Program-made: the position numbers and the translations under genes
Source: an uncultured Oscillospiraceae bacterium
Lineage (GTDB): Bacteria; Bacillota; Clostridia; Oscillospirales; Acutalibacteraceae
Assembly (NCBI GenBank): GCA_900546895.1
Contig: UREO01000009.1
Coordinates: forward strand, 1-24,014
Reading direction: 5' to 3'
Length of the DNA stretch: 24,014 bases
In this document: in pieces, positions 1-6,782 of the stretch
Layout of the letters: the number at the start of each line of letters is the position of its first letter
How positions within the stretch are numbered: position 1 is the first letter of the stretch
The notes under the pieces: model-generated
What the model was told of the DNA's origin: nothing
Seen by the model: the letters and a program-made list of their open reading frames with translations, nothing else
Database searches by the model: none

Positions 1-319
1 CGGAGATGCTGTCTCTGATTTTATTCAGTTCTTTATAGGCGGCCTGATTATAATCATTCAGAACAAAGCTATATCCGGTCAGCCTGACCTGACTGTGGCT
101 TTCCGCCAGATTAAGCATTTGCTTTTCCCACTCGCCCGGACCCGGTTTCTCTCCTTCTCCCGGGGAACAAACCGAAAAATCTACTTTCCTGCCAAAATGG
201 TTCAGTCTGCGGTACAGTAGGAACAAAACAAAACAGAACAAGGAAAGCAGAATTAACAAAACGACCGGCAGAAAGGGAAAATCTATATAAAAGTCAAATT
301 TTTTCAACACGATCTGCAA
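1..319 (-). CDS. Partial membrane-anchored protein of unknown function (N-terminal part)
   Basis: The frame is open from a TTG codon at 319 to the left window edge, giving about 106 residues, so the 3' end is missing. I chose TTG because a strong AAGGAGGA motif (about 327-334 on the complementary strand) lies eight bases before it and I see no ATG in frame nearby. The protein starts MQIVLKKFDFYIDFPF and runs into one strongly hydrophobic segment (about residues 14-38), followed by RRLNHFGRK. It therefore looks like one N-terminal membrane helix with a soluble domain after it. The soluble part (LAESHSQVRLTGYSF and onward) is not a family I recognise. The gene lies downstream of the terminator that ends the proline operon, so it is probably a separate unit. 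Coding is well supported by the start signal and composition; function is unknown. Confidence 0.6.
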   Translation of the reverse strand, partial: MQIVLKKFDFYIDFPFLPVVLLILLSLFCFVLFLLYRRLNHFGRKVDFSVCSPGEGEKPGPGEWEKQMLNLAESHSQVRLTGYSFVLNDYNQAAYKELNKIRDSIS

Positions 320-339
320 TGGAAGCTCCTCCTTATTTA

Positions 340-368
340 AGAGACCCTTCGGATAAGACAGGGTCTCT
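340..368 (-). promoter_or_regulatory. Perfect 9-bp hairpin just upstream of a ribosome binding site
   Basis: The arms AGAGACCCT (340-348) and AGGGTCTCT (360-368) are exact reverse complements around an 11-base loop. On the minus strand the hairpin ends about six bases before the AAGGAGGA motif of the gene starting at 319. It has no convincing T-run on that strand, so I read it as a leader structure rather than a terminator. It could influence translation or mRNA stability, but this is inference. Confidence 0.45.
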
Positions 369-471
369 TTACGGATAGTTTGTCTGTTTTTCCATAAAAA
401 ATAGCAGCCATTGCATATTTCGGAGTTGAAAAAAATTTATCAATCGTCAACAGGACCCCCGGCAGCACTTG

Positions 472-503
472 AAAAAGGGCATCCCTAAACAACGGGATGC
501 CCT
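472..503 (-). terminator. Intrinsic terminator at the end of the prd operon
   Basis: AGGGCATCCC (476-485) and GGGATGCCCT (494-503) form a perfect 10-bp stem with an 8-base loop. On the minus strand the stem is followed directly by five T residues, the standard intrinsic terminator layout. It lies about 130 bases after the prdF stop codon and closes the minus-strand operon. In the rest of the 320-633 spacer I see only a short GCAGC/GCTGC hairpin near 568-580 and no clear promoter for the next gene. Confidence 0.85.
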
Positions 504-633
504 GATACGGAGGTCCTATTCTAAAGTTAAAAAATACCGTTTCTTTCCCGCATTACAGCGTTTCCAGTTGATGCTGCAGCAAGGCTGCGTTTCTCCTAAA
601 CGGAAATGAAATTTCTGCGGTTTTTATAAAGCT

Positions 634-2241
634 TTATCTTAAAAACTCCTTCAGATAGATGGGTAAAAGGCTTTGGCTGTTCCCTGTCAGGCTGTAAGCG
701 CCGCCCGCCACACACCAGTTGTAGATCATTCCTCTTTCCAGAGAGGCATATATTTCCGCCATGCTTTGCACGGAATCCGAATTTTTAAATTCCCCGCTCT
801 TCCGTCCTTCCTGCAGAATACGCATAATCAGCTTAAAGTAGAGCCGTTCCTCATTGAACAGGCTCTTTTTCTTTTTTTCAACATCCTGCGTGTAAAGAAA
901 CACAACCAGGTTAAAGGGTACCTCTGTTTCAATCAGCCGAAACAGCTCCCTGTTCAGATAAAGCAGCTGCTCGTAATGGTTCAGCCGGGGGTTCATTTCC
1001 AGCATCAGCTCAGCGTATTTCTGATCGAAAAAATCTCCGAGCGTATCCAGCAAATCCTCCTTTGTTTCAAAAGCGCTGTGAAATTCGTCGGCGGATACGC
1101 CGGCCAGCCCGATCACGTCGGCTGTGCGGGTTTCGGGGAAGCCCTTTTCCCGGAACAGCTTCCACGCCGCCCGGACGATTCTGGTCCGGATGCTTTCCGG
1201 CTCCGCCTTTTTTACGTTTCCCAGCAAAAAGCCGTCTTCCAGCGGATCGTCATCGTCTAGAATCCATTGGTTCATGCCGGTGATATACGCGCTGCCGGTA
1301 ATCTGCGGAATAATCGCCTTTATTCCGCTGATTTCCAGCTCCTGAACGGCCTCGCCTTTAAATATCGAACCGATCATGCTCTCGTAAACGAATTTCTGGT
1401 TGAGCCCCAGTTCCCCCTTTGCGTATAAAGCCGCTATTTTGGCACTCGTTCCGGTCCCGCACGGAGAACGGTCGGCCTGTGCCTGCCCGAAAATGACGCA
1501 GTTTTTCAGATCGGCCTGCGGGTGATCGGCACTTGTATAGAATTCCACCAGATCGACGGTGGTAATATCCAGATAAGGATGCCGGATATTCACTTCTTTA
1601 TTAATCCGGTTCCGAAGCTTCATTCCCAGCTCGGTGATTTCCTCGATATATTTGGCCTTCAGGTCCAGGCCGATGGCTTCGGCATCGACCAGCGCAAAAA
1701 AGGAGCCTCCAAAGGAGATATCGTAGGGAATCGTACCGTACCCGGGAATTTCGGCTTTCAGGTTTTCCCGGTACAGAAAAGAAGGCACGTTTAAAATGCT
1801 GACCTCCACCGCTTTTCCGCCCTCCACGCGCACCTTTGCTCGAATAATACCGGAAGGCGTATCCAGCACGACCTCGGTATACGGTTCGGTCACCGCCACC
1901 AGTCCGGTTTCAACCGCCATGGAGGCGGTCCCGATGCTGCCGTGGCCACACATATTCAGGTAGCCGCCGCTGTCCATGAAAACCACGCCCAAATCCGCTT
2001 CCGGGTTCACCGGCTCGGTAATCAGCGCCCCGAACATGTCGCGGTGCCCTCTTGGTTCCAGCATCAGCGCCGTGCGATAATGGTCGTAATTTTTTTCCAG
2101 ATATTTTTTCTTTTCCATCATCGTGCTTCCGGGCAGCTCCGGAAACCCCTCGTAAATGATCCGCGTCGCTTCTCCCACGGTGTGGGAATCGATGGTTTTG
2201 AAGCAGTGCGCGTAGCTGCCTGTTTTGGGCCTGATATCCAT
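634..2241 (-). CDS. prdF: Proline racemase fused to a C-terminal TetR-like transcription regulator domain
   Basis: Residues 1-342 are a full-length proline racemase-family enzyme, which interconverts L- and D-proline in the cytoplasm by a two-base mechanism. Both catalytic cysteines are present: C98 in MCGHGSIG and C261 in DRSPCGTGTSAK. A Cys/Cys pair argues for a racemase or epimerase rather than trans-3-hydroxyproline dehydratase, where I recall the second Cys being Thr. The racemase fold ends as expected at ITGMNQWILDDDDPLEDGF. With no stop codon, a short linker (NVKKAEPES, 343-350) leads into a TetR-type helix-turn-helix (about 351-402: RIVRAAWKLFREKGF and AGVSADEFHSAFETKEDLL) and a helical C-terminal region to residue 535. 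Usual racemases are about 335 residues. The ATG start has GGGAGG six to seven bases upstream. It is the last gene of the prd operon and supplies D-proline for PrdAB. 4-Hydroxyproline epimerase activity is the alternative. The fusion is seen directly; its regulatory role is inferred. Confidence 0.88.
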   Translation of the reverse strand: MDIRPKTGSYAHCFKTIDSHTVGEATRIIYEGFPELPGSTMMEKKKYLEKNYDHYRTALMLEPRGHRDMFGALITEPVNPEADLGVVFMDSGGYLNMCGHGSIGTASMAVETGLVAVTEPYTEVVLDTPSGIIRAKVRVEGGKAVEVSILNVPSFLYRENLKAEIPGYGTIPYDISFGGSFFALVDAEAIGLDLKAKYIEEITELGMKLRNRINKEVNIRHPYLDITTVDLVEFYTSADHPQADLKNCVIFGQAQADRSPCGTGTSAKIAALYAKGELGLNQKFVYESMIGSIFKGEAVQELEISGIKAIIPQITGSAYITGMNQWILDDDDPLEDGFLLGNVKKAEPESIRTRIVRAAWKLFREKGFPETRTADVIGLAGVSADEFHSAFETKEDLLDTLGDFFDQKYAELMLEMNPRLNHYEQLLYLNRELFRLIETEVPFNLVVFLYTQDVEKKKKSLFNEERLYFKLIMRILQEGRKSGEFKNSDSVQSMAEIYASLERGMIYNWCVAGGAYSLTGNSQSLLPIYLKEFLR

Positions 2242-2277
2242 GCTGTTCCTCCCGCAAATATGGATTTCTCCTGTTCC

Positions 2278-2871
2278 TTATCCGCCGAAATTCAGCCTGA
2301 CGGCCTCCGCCAGCAGCCTCGCGGTTCCCTCAACACCCAGCAGCCCGCTGTTTACCATCAGGTCCTTGTGATTAGGATCGTCCGGGGCATATTTGGCATA
2401 CTGCTTATGATAATTTCCGCGCGCTCTGTCCACCGCCTCGATCATCCGTTTTGCCTCGTACGGTTTCATTTCCAGCGTGTTCAGGCAGTTGTCGTACCGG
2501 ATCCTATACGGCGCATAGATATAAACGTGCATTGCGTTTTTTTCTTCGGAGAGAATATAGTCGGCGCAGCGGCCGACGAGAATGCAGGAGCCTTTTTCCG
2601 CCAGGCCGGTAATGATGTCCTTTTGCGTCTGGAAGATACGCGCCTGCCGCTCCATCGACTCCGTTCCAAGCGGAAACAGCATCCGAAAAAAGTTGGAGCC
2701 TTTCTCTTCCTCGTCGCTGATCACCGAAACCGGCATTCCCATTTTTTCCGAGGTCGCTTCCACAATATCACGGTCGTAGTATTCGATGTTCAGCAGTTCG
2801 GATAGCCGTCTGGCGATCGGACGCCCAAGGCTTCCAAAATCTCTTGTAATGGTGACTACATATTTTTCCAA
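2278..2871 (-). CDS. Cytidylate kinase-like family protein
   Basis: This is about 197 residues starting (M)EKYVVTITRDFGSLGRPIA, which matches the N-terminus of the cytidylate kinase-like family (Pfam Cytidylate_kin2): a beta strand, a P-loop-like turn (TRDFGSLGRPIA), then NIEYYDRDIV. Later conserved-looking parts are KGSCILVGRCADYIL and VYIYAPYRIRYDNCL. The open frame extends further upstream, but that part overlaps the ATPase gene and has no family similarity. I chose TTG at 2871 because GGGGTGA lies six bases before it; GTG at 2880 is the alternative. True CMP kinases keep a GxxGxGKxT-type loop. The shorter GSLGRP loop here is typical of this side family, whose substrate is generally unknown. 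It lies between an amino acid ABC transporter and prdF in one operon, so a role tied to transport or regulation is possible but unproven. Confidence 0.8.
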   Translation of the reverse strand: MEKYVVTITRDFGSLGRPIARRLSELLNIEYYDRDIVEATSEKMGMPVSVISDEEEKGSNFFRMLFPLGTESMERQARIFQTQKDIITGLAEKGSCILVGRCADYILSEEKNAMHVYIYAPYRIRYDNCLNTLEMKPYEAKRMIEAVDRARGNYHKQYAKYAPDDPNHKDLMVNSGLLGVEGTARLLAEAVRLNFGG

Positions 2872-2923
2872 ACCTTTCACCCCTGTCTTTCTTTGCCGCA
2901 GAGCGATCCGCTGCCGCTGACCG

Positions 2924-3664
2924 CTAAGACGACAGAAATCTGGACAGAAAAGCCTTCGTCCGTTCTTCCCGCGGGCTTTCCAGTACCTCCTGCGGAGTCC
3001 CTTCTTCCACAATATAGCCGTTATCCATAAAAATGACGCGGTCCGCAACGTCTTTTGCAAACGCCATCTCGTGGGTGACCACAACCATTGTCATACCGTC
3101 CGCGGCAAGCTGACGCATCACGCTCAGGACCTCGCCCACAAGCTCCGGGTCCAGAGCCGACGTCGGTTCGTCAAAAAGCAGCGCGACGGGGTCCATGGCC
3201 AATGCCCGCGCAATGGCTACCCGCTGCTGCTGCCCGCCCGAGAGGGTGGACGGCAGAGCGTCCTTTTTGTTTTCCAGTCCCACCCGCTCCAGCAGCTGTG
3301 CGGCCTTACCGCGAGCCTCCTGCTTGTTCCTGCGCTTGGTCAGCACCGGCGCCAGCATGACGTTCCCCAGAACGGTTCTCATCGGGAACAGATTGAAGCG
3401 CTGAAACACCATGCCGACCTCCTCCCGGAATTTCCGGATATCGGCCTTTTTATCGCACATGTTCTGGTCTTTATAAAAAACATCGCCGGAGGTAGGAATC
3501 TCCAGCTGATTGATGCATCTTAACAGCGTACTTTTTCCCGAGCCGGAGGGGCCGATGATGCATACCACCTCTCCCTCGGAAACCTCGATGTTGATATCTT
3601 TCAGAACCACCAGATCGCCAAAAATTTTGGATAGATGGCTGATCTGCAAAAGTTGGCTGCTCAT
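2924..3664 (-). CDS. Polar amino acid ABC transporter, ATP-binding protein
   Basis: This is a 246-residue ATPase of the GlnQ/HisP class. It energises uptake of a polar amino acid at the inner face of the membrane with the permease and binding protein encoded just upstream. Visible motifs are Walker A GPSGSGKST (38-46), Q-loop VFQRFNLFP, signature LSGGQQQRVAIARAL (141-155), Walker B LLFDEPTSALDPE (162-174) and the switch histidine in VVVTHEM. I chose ATG at 3664 rather than the GTG three codons earlier because GGGTG lies six bases before the ATG. It starts 13 bases after the permease stop, so the two are surely co-transcribed. Family assignment is secure. The substrate is inferred to be proline or a related amino acid only from its place inside the prd operon. 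Confidence 0.95.
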   Translation of the reverse strand: MSSQLLQISHLSKIFGDLVVLKDINIEVSEGEVVCIIGPSGSGKSTLLRCINQLEIPTSGDVFYKDQNMCDKKADIRKFREEVGMVFQRFNLFPMRTVLGNVMLAPVLTKRRNKQEARGKAAQLLERVGLENKKDALPSTLSGGQQQRVAIARALAMDPVALLFDEPTSALDPELVGEVLSVMRQLAADGMTMVVVTHEMAFAKDVADRVIFMDNGYIVEEGTPQEVLESPREERTKAFLSRFLSS

Positions 3665-3677
3665 TTTCGTCACCCGC

Positions 3678-4346
3678 CTATTTCAAACTGAATTTCTTTT
3701 CGATAAATTTTTGCAGTACCATGAGTATGGACAGCAACACTAAGTAAAACAGAGCGCAAACCGTGTAGGCCGGAACAGTCTGAAAGGTCCGCGCAATATA
3801 GTTCTGCGTCTGTCTGGTCATTTCATTGACCGATATGATGGACAACAGGGCCGTATCCTTCACGGAAATGATAAACTGGTTGAACAATGCGGGCAGCATG
3901 GATTGAAACGCCGGTGGGACGATCAGATGCCACATAATCTGCCTGTTTGTCAGCCCAAGGGATTTCCCCGCCTCGGTCTGGCCAATTTCCACACCGTCCA
4001 GGGCACCCTTCACGATGGTGGAGATAAACGCGCCGGAATTCAGGGAGACGACGATGATGCCCGCCGTCGTGCTTTCCAAAGTAAAAGTCGTTCCCGTGGC
4101 CGCGGAAATCAACAGGGGGACCACAAAATAAACATACAGCGCCTGCACCACCAGCGGTGTGCCGCGGATCAGCCAGATATAAACGCCGGCTATGCGCTTA
4201 CCCGCCTTGAAATGTCCGTGCAGGGCATACCCGGAAACCGATCCGATCAGAAAGCCGATCAGGATGCCGACTACGGAAATTTCCATTGTCAGCTTCAGCC
4301 CGCGGAACAGCATGGGAGCAATATTCTTGACGGATTCCAAATCCAT
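3678..4346 (-). CDS. Polar amino acid ABC transporter, permease protein
   Basis: This 222-residue integral membrane protein belongs to the His/Glu/Gln/Arg permease family. It has several hydrophobic helices (for example TMEISVVGILIGFLIGSVSGY and the C-terminal VCALFYLVLLSILMVLQ). The cytoplasmic EAA loop that docks the ATPase is recognisable as EIGQTEAGKSLGLTNRQIMW. The ATG at 4346 has AAAGGAGGT five bases upstream. A TTG six codons earlier is open but lies inside that ribosome binding site, so I rejected it. Such permeases normally work as a homodimer or with a paired permease; only one permease gene is present, so a homodimer is likely. It belongs with the binding protein (upstream) and ATPase (downstream). 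Confidence 0.94.
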   Translation of the reverse strand: MDLESVKNIAPMLFRGLKLTMEISVVGILIGFLIGSVSGYALHGHFKAGKRIAGVYIWLIRGTPLVVQALYVYFVVPLLISAATGTTFTLESTTAGIIVVSLNSGAFISTIVKGALDGVEIGQTEAGKSLGLTNRQIMWHLIVPPAFQSMLPALFNQFIISVKDTALLSIISVNEMTRQTQNYIARTFQTVPAYTVCALFYLVLLSILMVLQKFIEKKFSLK

Positions 4347-4387
4347 TGGAACACCTCCTTTCAATGTGGGCTTCTCCGCCGCAGCCC

Positions 4388-4420
4388 GCGTACAAGAGGG
4401 CGAAAGGCCCGTTTGTACGC
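4388..4420 (-). repeat. Two-tier hairpin between the binding-protein and permease genes
   Basis: GCGTACAA (4388-4395) and TTGTACGC (4413-4420) are exact reverse complements. Inside them GGGC (4398-4401) pairs with GCCC (4407-4410), giving an interrupted stem of 12 base pairs. No T-run follows on the minus strand, so it is not a standard terminator. It lies in the 146-base spacer after the binding-protein gene. A hairpin here could protect the upstream message from 3' decay and raise binding protein above permease, as is known for such operons in other bacteria. Confidence 0.6.
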
Positions 4421-4492
4421 AAAGCGGGAGGAAATCCGCCGGAAAAAGACGGTAAAAAAGCGGATCTGCGGCCGGCCGCGCCGGTTCATTGC

Positions 4493-5374
4493 TTATTCAC
4501 ACCATTTTTCCTTCAGCTGATCGATGGTTCCGTTCGACTGGAGGTAAGCGATGGCGTCGTTAAAATTCTGGACGATATCGGGATTCGCCTTGCAGATGTT
4601 GAAAGAAAGAGCGATAGCGTAAGGCGCCTGCCCGTTGTAGAATTCATCCCCGACGATTTTCAGCTTGATCTCGCCGGTCTTGATGGAATAGGCCGTGCCG
4701 GGCGCGTCGTAGATAGTGGCGTCCGCCTGCCCGCCCTCCACGGCTTTATAGGCGAGAGACTGGGAATCGAAGGTTTTCAGACATTTTTCCGGCAGGTTGG
4801 CGGCGGCGTATTCATAGGCGACAGTGCCGGCCTGCACGGCCACGGTATATTTTCCGTCCTTCAGATCGTCCACGCTTTTGATGTCGTTGTTGTTCTCGCC
4901 CACGACGACCACGATGCCCGCGTCATAATAGGTATCGGTGAAGTTCATGGTCTTTTTGCGCTCATCCGTGGCGCAGAGGGCGGCCGCCACAACATCCAGC
5001 TGGCCCTGAGACACGGAGGTGGTCAGCGGACCGTAGTCCATATCCTGCAGTTTATCGGATTTGACGGAGAATCCAAGGAGCTTCTGCAGTTCACTCAGGA
5101 ATTCCACATCGAAGCCCTGCAGAGTCGTTCCATCCTCTTTAAAATAGGAGAACGGCGCGTAGGTGCCGGAAGTGCCGACAGCCAGCGTGACCCCTTTCAG
5201 CGCGCCCTGAAAGGATGGTGCGCTTTCACCGGCCGCCTGCGAGGACGCTGCCGGGGCCGTGCTGCTCTCCGGCTGGGAAGCAGCTTCGGTGCCGCCTGTG
5301 CAACCCGTCAGCATAACCGCCGTCATTGCGAACGTCAGCGCCGCGGAGATTAAGGACAAAAGTTTTTTCTTCAT
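4493..5374 (-). CDS. Polar amino acid ABC transporter, substrate-binding lipoprotein
   Basis: This is a 293-residue extracellular binding protein anchored as a lipoprotein. The signal peptide MKKKLLSLISAALTFAMTAV ends in the lipobox LTGC with the lipidated Cys at residue 25. A low-complexity Ser/Ala/Glu linker (about 29-55) follows, then the type II periplasmic binding fold: GVTLAVGTSGTYAPFSY, GFDVEFLSELQKLLGF, DVVAAALCATDERKKTMNFTDTYYDAG, and the C-terminal SNGTIDQLKEKW. The ATG start has AAAGGAGG seven bases upstream. The gene follows prdB after 407 non-coding bases on the same strand and leads the three transporter genes. I infer proline or a related Stickland substrate as ligand from context. 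The family's usual ligands are polar or charged amino acids, so glutamine, arginine or ornithine remain possible. Confidence 0.94.
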   Translation of the reverse strand: MKKKLLSLISAALTFAMTAVMLTGCTGGTEAASQPESSTAPAASSQAAGESAPSFQGALKGVTLAVGTSGTYAPFSYFKEDGTTLQGFDVEFLSELQKLLGFSVKSDKLQDMDYGPLTTSVSQGQLDVVAAALCATDERKKTMNFTDTYYDAGIVVVVGENNNDIKSVDDLKDGKYTVAVQAGTVAYEYAAANLPEKCLKTFDSQSLAYKAVEGGQADATIYDAPGTAYSIKTGEIKLKIVGDEFYNGQAPYAIALSFNICKANPDIVQNFNDAIAYLQSNGTIDQLKEKWCE

Positions 5375-5781
5375 GTTGAATCCTCCTTTGATGATACTTT
5401 GAATTTATAGGAACAGAAAAAATGAATAAAAAAAAGACAAGGATGTTGTAAAACAAACACCATTGTCCATTCATTTTGCTCTGATCGTATATTAAATTGT
5501 AAAAAACGGAACCTGTTAACCGTCGGGGGAATTCGCCGGCCGGGCCTCGGAGCTGAGAAGGGTATAGCAGACAATGCCGAAAACGACGCGGGTGCCGTCC
5601 GCCGCACAGGCGGATGGGAATCCCCGGAAAAAGTGATTTCCAGAAGCGTACAGAACACCGCAAGACCGACACCGGGCAGGACGTTCCCTTTTTGATATTG
5701 AGTCATTTTAACATGCTGCACGCATAAAATCAAGAGCAAAGTCAGCGCCGCGGAAAATGAAACACTCCGTTCCCGGGACCG
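5375..5781. other. 407-base spacer between prdB and the ABC transporter genes
   Basis: I see no gene I can support. On the minus strand a hydrophobic start (MTQYQKGNVLPGVGLAVFC) runs into low-quality translation. A separate frame carries GTRVVFGIVCYTLLSSE before a stop near 5517, so a frameshifted relic of a membrane protein is conceivable. A weak promoter-like pair (TTAACA, then TAATAT 19 bases on) lies about 110 to 140 bases before the binding-protein gene. There is a CCGCC/GGCGG hairpin near 5597-5611 but no clear terminator. Confidence 0.35.
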
Positions 5782-6510
5782 TCAGACATTATGCCTGTAT
5801 TCGTACGGCAGCACCTTGCACATGCCGTAATGGTCCGCCTCGTGGGCAATAAAATTCAGCGTGTCCTTCAGAATTGCCGTCTGCATCTCCGGATTGTTCG
5901 GCTCGCCCGCATTGGAACCGATCGGCACGTGCGGCGCGGTGATCCGCGGAGCCCCCTGCTGCTTGGCAATGGGCGGCAGCGCCGCGATCACGCAGCAGGA
6001 CATTCCCGCCGCCTCGCAGCATCTGGTGACGATCGTTGCCGAACGGTGACACGTGCCGCACCCGCCGGTGCAAAGCACGATATCGACCCCCTGCGCTTTC
6101 AGTTTGGCCGCGATTTCCGGACCGGTTTCCGTGCGGAATTTATCAACGTTTCCGCCGCCGCCCATAAAGCCGTACATCTCATCGGCAAGGCTTCCGATAA
6201 AGCCCTCCGCGACCAGCTCCCGCAGGCGGTCCAGCGGAAACATGGCGTTCACATCCTTGTTGATATCCGAGTTGTCAAATCCCCCGTGGGTGACCATCAG
6301 TTCGGAAGTGGGGATATCGGACGGGATCACGCGATAGGTGTAATCCCCGGAAGTGTCGTAGGGTGTCTGGGTTTTCTGGTGGATGCCGCCCGCCGTGATA
6401 AACGCCACCCTGCATTCGTTCAGCGGCTTTTTCAGCTCTGACCAAACCGGGATCGGCGTGATCGGCACAAAGATTTCAGACTGCATCCCCTCTACTACCG
6501 TCAGTTTCAT
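5782..6510 (-). CDS. prdB: D-proline reductase PrdB subunit, cysteine form (no selenocysteine)
   Basis: This is a 242-residue protein of the PrdB family. With PrdA it reduces D-proline to 5-aminovalerate in the cytoplasm, the electron-accepting half of Stickland fermentation. The N-terminus (SEIFVPITPIPVWSELKKPL, then RVAFITAGGIH) and the block GSLADEMYGFMGGGGNVDKF are typical. The active-site region reads VLCTGGCGTCHRSATIV. In characterised PrdB the residue before GTCHRS is selenocysteine (position 152 in Acetoanaerobium sticklandii, from memory). Here residue 151 is Cys, codon TGC at 6060-6058, so no UGA decoding is needed. Another Cys, C147, lies four residues before. The ATG has CGGAGG six bases upstream. 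It follows the small prd-associated gene by 49 bases. Length is normal for the family. Assignment is firm; the kinetic effect of Cys for Sec is unknown. Confidence 0.93.
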   Translation of the reverse strand: MKLTVVEGMQSEIFVPITPIPVWSELKKPLNECRVAFITAGGIHQKTQTPYDTSGDYTYRVIPSDIPTSELMVTHGGFDNSDINKDVNAMFPLDRLRELVAEGFIGSLADEMYGFMGGGGNVDKFRTETGPEIAAKLKAQGVDIVLCTGGCGTCHRSATIVTRCCEAAGMSCCVIAALPPIAKQQGAPRITAPHVPIGSNAGEPNNPEMQTAILKDTLNFIAHEADHYGMCKVLPYEYRHNV

Positions 6511-6559
6511 GGCTTGCCTCCGTTCAAAATTTCGTTTCAGGCGCGTTCGGCGCCCGCTT

Positions 6560-6751
6560 TTATTCGGTCACCTGCAGATAGCTGAAATAGAATTCCACCT
6601 TCAGGCCGGCCCGCAGTGGAAAATCCGTCAGGACCCAGCGCTTCGGGACCGTGACGACCCCCAGCCTTCCCTGAATATCGACCTTGACGGCCGTATCGTT
6701 GACCTCCACCACTTTTCCCTCCATCAGGATGGGGTTCAGTTCGTATTGCAT
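6560..6751 (-). CDS. Small prd-operon-associated protein (CBO2463/CBO2479-like)
   Basis: This 63-residue protein reads MQYELNPILMEGKVVEVNDT and continues through VDIQGRLGVVTVPKRW to FSYLQVTE. It is a small, probably all-beta protein. It matches what I recall of the CBO2463/CBO2479 family, encoded between prdA and prdB in proline reductase operons of other clostridia. The ATG has AGGAGG six bases upstream. The gene starts 31 bases after prdA and ends 49 bases before prdB. It has no cysteines, signal peptide or membrane segment, so it is unlikely to carry electrons. A structural or assembly role in the PrdAB complex is a reasonable guess, not shown. Position and start signal make the gene itself secure. 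Confidence 0.85.
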   Translation of the reverse strand: MQYELNPILMEGKVVEVNDTAVKVDIQGRLGVVTVPKRWVLTDFPLRAGLKVEFYFSYLQVTE

Positions 6752-6782
6752 TGGCGTCCTCCTATTTCTTCGCAGACTGTTT

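Noticed and set aside
4346..5353. Plus-strand open frame (335 codons) opposite the binding-lipoprotein gene
   Set aside because: The minus strand encodes a clear lipoprotein signal and binding fold with a good start; the plus frame has no recognisable domain.
5371..5739. 122-codon minus-strand frame reading into the binding-protein start
   Set aside because: Only the first 20 or so residues look protein-like; it has no ribosome binding site and the rest is Pro/Arg/Phe-rich noise, so it is not annotated as a gene.
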